From assembly GCF_032884065.1 (NCBI RefSeq), contig NC_088868.1, positions 1,734,001 through 1,798,000 on the forward strand: a stretch of DNA of 64,000 bases, given 5' to 3'. Positions 57,941 through 64,000 of this stretch are shown here, in pieces. Position 1 is the stretch's first letter; each line of letters begins with the position of its first letter. The notes beneath the pieces are model-generated. The model saw nothing but the letters and a program-made list of their open reading frames with translations, searched no databases and was not told where the DNA came from. Source of the stretch: Artemia franciscana. Lineage: Eukaryota; Arthropoda; Branchiopoda; Anostraca; Artemiidae. A program made the position numbers and the translations under genes.

Positions 57941-58659
57941 GAATATATATTTTTATATTCGTTCGGAATCATTTTTCTTATTTTTAATTTTGCTTGCGTC
58001 ATAGACTAAAAACGATAAGACCACCCCGGGGAAAAATGTTGCTATTATTCCTCATCATATGCATGTTAACATAATGTCACTCACGGGAATTTTTCTTTTT
58101 CTGGTAGAATTCAGTTTTTTTATTCTCTTTACATTTCTTTTATGCCACGTAAATTTGTTTCATTCTAGGGTAGCTAAAAACTTTTGAGGGGAATCTATTT
58201 TTTCTTCCTGTGTATCTTTGCACACTCTAAAGTAATACTTTCCATTCCAAGGTAAGAAAATCGGCAATTTCAACTGAGTTAAATAATACTGACTTGAATT
58301 CAATTTCCCCTTCTTCTTTATCTTTTTCAGATTCCCATGCTCTATATTGATACAATCCTTAATTTCATTGTGATTTAATTTCCTAGCTATAGATTTTGCT
58401 GAGCTACATTCTCAATAGATCTTCAATGCTATTCTTTTTTGTTTCTTGATCTGTGCCTTTCCTCTTTGATCTTCTGAGCTATTTGTCATCTATGGTCATT
58501 TAGCAGATGATGATCTTGATAGGGCCATAGAGAATTTTGGAAGGTAAATTTTTGCTCTTGAAAGGAATATAATCGTAATGTCAATGACATGAATTTGTCT
58601 ATTCCAAGATTAAAGTTCTAAAAAAGAAATTCCTATAATTTTGACTTATCTAAATCGCT
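57941..58659. other. no gene recognised
   Basis: Unique-looking AT-rich sequence; nothing I can name on either strand. Confidence 0.35.
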
Positions 58660-59324
58660 TCTATTTACCACAAAATTCAAGGTGCCTCGGGTACCACCAA
58701 CCATTGAAGAAGGGTTTAAAGTCATATAGAATACCTGATGATGGTATCGGTGGCATCTGAAAGAGAAGTTGAAACAAACTTAGGTTTCACGAGGTGATTT
58801 GAGTTGAAAATAGAGCTTGATGAGTAAGGTGAATGAACCAGGCATTACTCACAAAGTCATCCCATCGATCCCTCAATTCGAGCCTTTCCAGTGACTGCAA
58901 ATTTAGAGATAATAATGGTCATAAAATTAATTAATCTTACTGGAATAGAATTGAAATTCATTTTTGCTAATGGGTAAGTGATATACAACTTCAGTCAAAC
59001 ATTAAAGCACATTCAAGTTTATCCCAATGCTCAAAGCTCCTTAAAAGGTAACATTCTATAACTGTGATGTCTAGAATAATTATGGATGTCCGAATTTAAG
59101 TAGTTTTGACTAAAAATGTTTTATACAAAATTTTATTATTATTTTTTTCAGTTTCGTTTGCTATAATTAGCTTAAAGATTAAGAATATTAGCTTGTTACA
59201 AAATATCTAAAGCATTATATAGAATTTACAATCTTTATAACAAAATACATAGGCACTATAACTACTTCTTATATTACTGTAAATTTAATTGTTGCACTGT
59301 ATAATGAAGTTTAAATATAAATAA

Positions 59325-59638
59325 CTATTGAAATTTGTTACTTGGGGCTGTGGTGTACCATCGTCTGTTGCCTCCTGTTGTATTTTGAACTCCTGATAGA
59401 GTGCCATTAGACGACAATGTTAACATGATGGGAGGTGCTTCTGTTGTCATATTTAAAAATAGTGTAGTAGCCTCTGTGTCTGATGTTGTAGTCGTTGTTT
59501 TTGTTGTCGTTGTTGGCCTTGTAGGCTCTGGTGGTAAGCCACCCTTAGGGGTTGTTGGCTTTGGTGGGGGTGTTCCAGCCACAAGTGCCCCTAGCCAAAA
59601 AATAGGGACGACTGAAACAAATAAAACAACCGTCTAAT
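59325..59638 (-). pseudogene. small Thr/Pro-rich (mucin-like) peptide, copy 2, start lost
   Basis: The mature region is open and conserved with copy 1: PKPTTPKGGLPPEPTRP, a Thr run, LFLNMTTEAPPIM and GGNRRWYTTAPS. The position of the ATG of copy 1 is ATT here (59,638-59,636), and a 4-base deletion in the signal-peptide region shifts frame, with TAG just upstream in the mature frame. The frame could be entered only from a new 5' exon; TTTATTTGTTTCAG at about 59,610-59,623 happens to be a good splice acceptor. Probably a pseudogene, with a small chance of a rebuilt 5' end. Confidence 0.55.
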
Positions 59639-61342
59639 TCTAACATCGTAAGAGAATCTAACAAGATGTGATTGAATACAAGTAGGTTAGTGAAATGGGC
59701 CCCTTTGGTCTCTAACTGACACCTAAACTTTAAAATGTATACCTACCAGCTATCTTACCATATTAATCATATCAATTGCCTTTTTGTGTCTTTTGAAACA
59801 TATCCTTCTATATTAACAAAAAGGCAAATGAATTCCTGAGTACATGTGTACATGAGAGGCTTTTCTTTACCAAATGATTAAGTTATTCTAAAGTAAGCTT
59901 TAATGAACTAGCCGCAAATCAACAGACACGGAATAGAATTAAGCATGTGATAACTTAAAATTGAACAAACTAACTTCATAAAGACAATATTAGATGAAAA
60001 TGAAATATTAAACTATTTGACGTAGATTTCATAATTTTGTGAATAAGACGTTACATAGATTAACTTACTTCGAGCAACAACAATACCTCTGCAATTTGTC
60101 CTCTACAGGGCGAATTACCGATTATTAAAACTTTCCCAGACGTTTTAAACACCCTAGGTTTTTTTTCAGACATCCTCAAAAGAGTTTATTTGTCTTCCAT
60201 TTTTCAAACCCCTGGACTATTTCAACGGTTGTATGAATAAATTTGATCAAAATAAATAAATAACAAATAGTTCATTTTAGTAAATAATACATAAATTTAT
60301 TTTATATATATGATATAGATTATATGTAATACATAATATAGTAATATAGTTAGCAGTAAATAAGCAGATAAATACATAGTAATAAAAGCAATAAAAAATA
60401 AAATAAATTAATCATTAGAATTTAGTAATTTGATTTCTAAGAAACTACCTTTCAACTTATGGCCAAGTTCACCGGCAACATTTATTGGAAAGATGTCAAG
60501 CAGCTGTGCAATTTATTTTCTAAGAATTAAAGTGCGGCTCCTACGGCTCCTGTTTAATATGTATTGAAGTCCCCTCCTCCTTTCTCAATTTTATTTGAAC
60601 AAGAGAGACAAAGCTAGGAAGGCCCACGCAAGCAATACAATGCTATTCGTGTCAGGTTGATTTGTGAGCAAGTTTTTCGATAGAAAAACTATTTAAACAA
60701 AAATTAAGAACCAGTCAAACCTGACCCTAGTAGATATAAAGTCCTATAATAATTTAATCTTAGGGAAGGGTAAAAATATTATTTATGAACATAACAAAAT
60801 AAAAAAAATAATAAAATATGTATTCACAACAAAAGTAAAAATAAAAATGTTGCAGTTGATGAATGAAACGAACGTTAAAACAACAGAAACTAAAATTAAT
60901 AATTCACTCAAACTCAAATAAAACTGAAATCACCACGTAAGGAATAGGGGGTACCAACTCATAGCTCTTCTAAAGGTTCATTCTTTACCTATTCCGTACA
61001 AATTGAAAAATTATTTATGTTAAACATTACTTTTACTATAGCTATAATATTGACTCATAATAGGATATAGAAACTAATTGCAATTAGCATCATTATTTAT
61101 TAAAAATTTAAATTTTAACAGTTTTACGGTTCGTCGTATTTTTATTATGATTTCTCTGTTTTATGTGCTTTATTTGTGAAAGAAAAGCTAATTTTGAAAT
61201 ATACATTATTTTAACAATAATCTGATGTCATCCAGGCAGAGCGATATCAATGGGAAGAGGTACGTTATTAACCTCATCTACAAACCCATATTAGCCCTGT
61301 GACATTATTCTTTGCAATAAAATTTCCTTTTAATTACTTTAT

Positions 61343-62536
61343 CAAACAGTTCATGATAAAGAGCTGTAAGTAAGGAGCAATACGACTCTATAGTAACCTA
61401 AACTTTAAGAAACAGAATCTTGATAACAATAGATGCATCAAAAGAACATAATTAGATGATGATTCAAAATACAAAAATTCATATATTTGGACATTACACA
61501 TAAAAACTATGAGCCTGAGAAAATTTGCTCGATTTTGAAAATGGGAAGAAACACCCCAAAAATTTCAAGTAATGCTTACAAAAATCACACCATCAGGTTC
61601 AACTTAATAGGAAGCTCCACTGTAGAGGTTTCAAGCACCTATATACAAAATCGAGGAATTTTCCAAATTTTTTTTTGCCAGAAAAAAACCACAAGTGCGT
61701 GTTTTTTTCTTGTTTTCCTGAGGGGCGGATCATATAAAAACAATTACTCCAAAAGATCGGGAGATGGATCATTTGATCGAAAACCAAAGGCTCTAGTACC
61801 CTTTTAATGTGACCAAACATATTGGATAGTAGCTACCCCTCGCCCATTTTTTTCCAAAGTTGTCCGATCAAAATTTTAAGAAACCTATTTTATTCAGTAT
61901 AGCTGAAAAATTCAATAGCTATGCCTTTGGGGATAACAAAATCCCTCCCCCCAACAGTCCCTGAGGAAAGGGCTGTAAATTACCAAATATACCCATTGTT
62001 TATTTACACTAATTTTCAGTGAGGAGGAAAATGTACGGAGGGAATCTTACGAGATATTGTTTCACATTGGAGGAACTTTTCACTGAAAAAATTTCCGTAA
62101 GGGGAGTGTGGTGTGTCAGAATAATTGGAAAAACATTCAAAAATTAAATATAAAGAAATGAAGCTAAATTAAGGAGCAACATTAATACTCAAAACGACCA
62201 GAAATTATTCCTCATGTAAAATAGCTATAACCCCCCCCCATCCCCACCCCTAACAATATCTTGATCCTTGCGCTAAAGTTTGACTGTTGTCCTAATTTAT
62301 TTATGAACGACTTGTGAAACACAAGAGTTGTTTGAATTATAATTACAAGCTTAGTAAATTATAATTGATAATTAGTAAATTATAATTATAATTGAATTAT
62401 AATTACAAGCTTAGTAAAAGTGCTAAAAAAAAACTTAACGCGACGAGCAAAGTAACCCCCTCATTTACGAAATTTTTGTTTTGAGTTTTAATGTTTCTCC
62501 TACCTCTCAGTTGAAAAAAACATATTTTTTATTCAA
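61343..62536 (+). mobile_element. palindrome element, diverged subtype, copy i
   Basis: It begins TCAAACAGTTCATGATAAAG and ends TTTATTCAA. It is the counterpart of copies g and h in the other segment and therefore predates the segmental duplication. Its terminal hairpin is much eroded. Confidence 0.78.
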
Positions 62537-62879
62537 TGACGAATAACTATATAATAAATAAGAAGGATTTTTTATCAAGAGTCGAATTTTTATCATTATA
62601 TTTGAATAAAATAGAACAAAAGTTAATTTAAAAAGAACCTCCGAAAAACCAATTTTTCAAAAAGAAATAAGCGACTACATTTAACTAACAAAGCAAATAA
62701 AAAGGTGTCCAATGTAGGAAGCGATAGAATTTGTTGCACCTGTAGTGAATTCTAAGCCACCTTTTCACTCAAATGATGTGAAAGTGTCCATCCCTATGTA
62801 GCATAAAATATTAAAATCACTTAAATCAAGGAGGCACACTCGTGCCTCTATAAAGAGGCGACACACGACAATGTTAAGC

Positions 62880-63480
62880 GATCTTCGGTTCCAATGGTTG
62901 CAGACGGATGGGGAGAGTTGCATTTCGTAGCCCGAGCTCCAACTCAGAAACCTGCAAAATTTCATCCCCCTCCAACTTTTTCTTCATGGGGAAAATCTGG
63001 CCGAAAGTTTCGACCTGTCAACCCAAGCCCCCCTTTAACGTTGTCCGATCGGGCTGAAATTCACAAGTTAAGGTCCCCTAGGGCCCAGGAGCTTATCCGT
63101 GAAATTTCAGCTTGATCCGATAACTCCTTCCCTGTTTTCCACAAACCACGCATAGCCACTTAAAATTCATTTACTTTTTTTTCCTAGACGCCTACAGGTC
63201 ACATCCGACATCGGATCTGGGTGTACGAAGACTCATTCGATGCGGAATTCTCCGAGTAAGTGCCCATGAAAGTTTCGTAGGAAAATCTTAACCCCCCGAA
63301 AGTTTCGACCCTCCAACCCCCCCACCCCTTTTAACGTTGTCCGATAGGGCTGAAATTCACAAGTTAAGGTCCCCTACGGCCCAGGAGCTTATCCGCGAAA
63401 TTTCAGCTTGATCCGATAACTCCTTCCCTGTTTTCCAGAAACCACCCATTAGCTATTCAATTAACGGATTTCTCTCCGTA
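62880..63480 (+). repeat. GC-richer repeat, two copies of a roughly 120-bp unit
   Basis: AACGTTGTCCGAT(C/A)GGGCTG through GATCCGATAACTCCTTCCCTG and CCACAAACCAC-type text occurs at about 63,038-63,150 and 63,338-63,450, 300 bp apart, each preceded by GAAAGTTTCGACC. Base composition is clearly richer in GC than the surroundings, which suggests a different element. No credible protein. Confidence 0.8.
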
Positions 63481-63540
63481 AGAGCCCATGTTAATTTGAA
63501 ATTTTTAAAAGCTATTGAGAAGTTATATTTACACACATGC

Positions 63541-63613
63541 AAGTTATTAGCTCAGTTGGTAGAGCGTGAGACTTTTAATCCTCGGGTCAAGGGTTCAAGT
63601 CCCTTACGGGCGG
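63541..63613 (+). tRNA. tRNA-Lys(TTT)-like sequence, acceptor stem broken (pseudogene or SINE head)
   Basis: A box TAGCTCAGTTGG (63,548-63,559) and B box GGTTCAAGTCC (63,592-63,602) are near consensus. The anticodon loop CTTTTAA (63,572-63,578) carries TTT, which reads lysine codons. The T stem (AAGGG/CCCTT) is perfect. The 3' acceptor strand ACGGGCG would need CGCCCGT at the 5' side, but AAGTTAT is found, and the anticodon stem (TGAGA/TCCTC) has mismatches. A T8 run at 63,614-63,621 could stop RNA polymerase III. Transcription is possible; normal tRNA function is unlikely. Confidence 0.7.
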
Positions 63614-63739
63614 TTTTTTTTCACAACATCAAAAAAATTTTGATAACACCTGGACAGCTTATCATTTGAGAGATAACAGAATATTAGCTTCTTATGAGCA
63701 AAAGAAACATTTCGGTCATTCTATCTATTTTTTTTTCTA

Positions 63740-64000
63740 TTTTATACAATGATTTAAAAGCGGGGGGGGGGGTTCCTCTCCTAATTCCTGTACGAGGAGT
63801 ACAGGAATTATTAAATTACATCCACCATGGATTGTAGAAAAACGTACAGAAATAATATGAAAAAAACTTCGTTTTCTTAAAGAGTTAAAGAGGCTGCGTC
63901 CCAAAGTCGAACCTTAAAACGTACAGGAATTAGAAGAGGCAGTTGGGGGGCTGCCGCCCCCCAAACCCCCAGCTTTTAAAGACTCTTTTGTACAGGTTTT
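63740..64000. repeat. hairpin-rich end of an unknown element
   Basis: An inverted repeat AATTCCTGTAC/GTACAGGAATT stands at 63,780-63,809. A third GTACAGGAATTA lies at 63,921-63,932, and a GC hairpin GGGGGGCTGCCGCCCCCC at about 63,944-63,961 is followed by AAACCCCCAGC. The layout resembles a transposon terminus, but the window ends before it can be judged. Confidence 0.45.

Larger units (their letters stand above)
58660..62823. repeat. segmental duplication, copy 2 (partner 28,680-34,893)
   Basis: Shorter copy, without the PLE and without the tandem duplication, so it shows the ancestral layout: empty PLE site near 58,720, mucin-like pseudogene, one palindrome element (61,343-62,536), right edge at CCCTATGTAGCATAAAATATT. 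An AT tract (60,290-60,420) corresponds to 31,020-31,190 in copy 1. A 35-bp phrase (GAATTATAATTACAAGCTTAGTAAA) is locally duplicated near 62,334-62,418. Confidence 0.85.

Overview
The window is animal nuclear DNA, AT-rich and built mainly of transposable elements in several nested layers. Spliced coding exons, LINEs, Penelope-like elements (PLEs), Helitron sequence, satellites and (TA)n tracts point to an invertebrate. Several repeats look to me like those of brine shrimp (Artemia), but that is recollection and untested; 'arthropod, probably crustacean' is the safe statement. A 100-N block at 2443-2542 marks an assembly gap.

Layout. The left edge holds one clear host exon (931-1082), from the seventh membrane segment of a secretin-type (class B) GPCR. 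After two tandem repeats and the gap comes LINE-A (about 3.4-8.8 kb, minus), interrupted by a palindrome-rich element and by a second LINE. A wrecked PIF1/Helitron-type helicase lies at 9.9-10.6 kb. A 118-bp satellite with a 354-bp higher-order unit (12.8-14.0 kb) is cut by a short non-autonomous Helitron (14,009-15,502). At 16.4-18.3 kb are unrecognised protein remnants, then LINE-D (18.2-21.7 kb, minus). From 21.9 to 27.7 kb is a stack: palindrome element c, cut by a PLE with a 14-bp target duplication, itself filled with two more palindrome elements.

A 4-6 kb direct segmental duplication (28.68-34.89 kb and 58.66-62.82 kb) carries a small gene for a secreted Thr/Pro-rich, mucin-like peptide. 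The first copy is intact; the second has lost its start codon and carries a frameshift in its signal peptide. From 37 to 51.6 kb are more LINE pieces, LINE-B with palindrome element f, a decayed viral-type envelope gene (47.1-48.4 kb) and LINE-C split by a PLE. From 51.8 to 57.9 kb lies a reverse-transcriptase element of a Penelope-related type with no visible endonuclease, bounded by (TA)n at both ends and split by a Penelope insertion (RT plus GIY-YIG) with a 13-bp target duplication. The right edge has a tRNA-Lys-like sequence with a broken acceptor stem.

The most novel signal is the palindrome element family (about 1.6-1.7 kb when complete, ten whole or partial copies). It encodes nothing I can see, starts TCAAACAGTTCG, ends near TTTATTTAA, and contains long hairpins. 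LINE-A and LINE-B act as empty-site controls for each other and show that two copies inserted precisely with no multi-base target duplication, as rolling-circle elements do. I know of no description of it.
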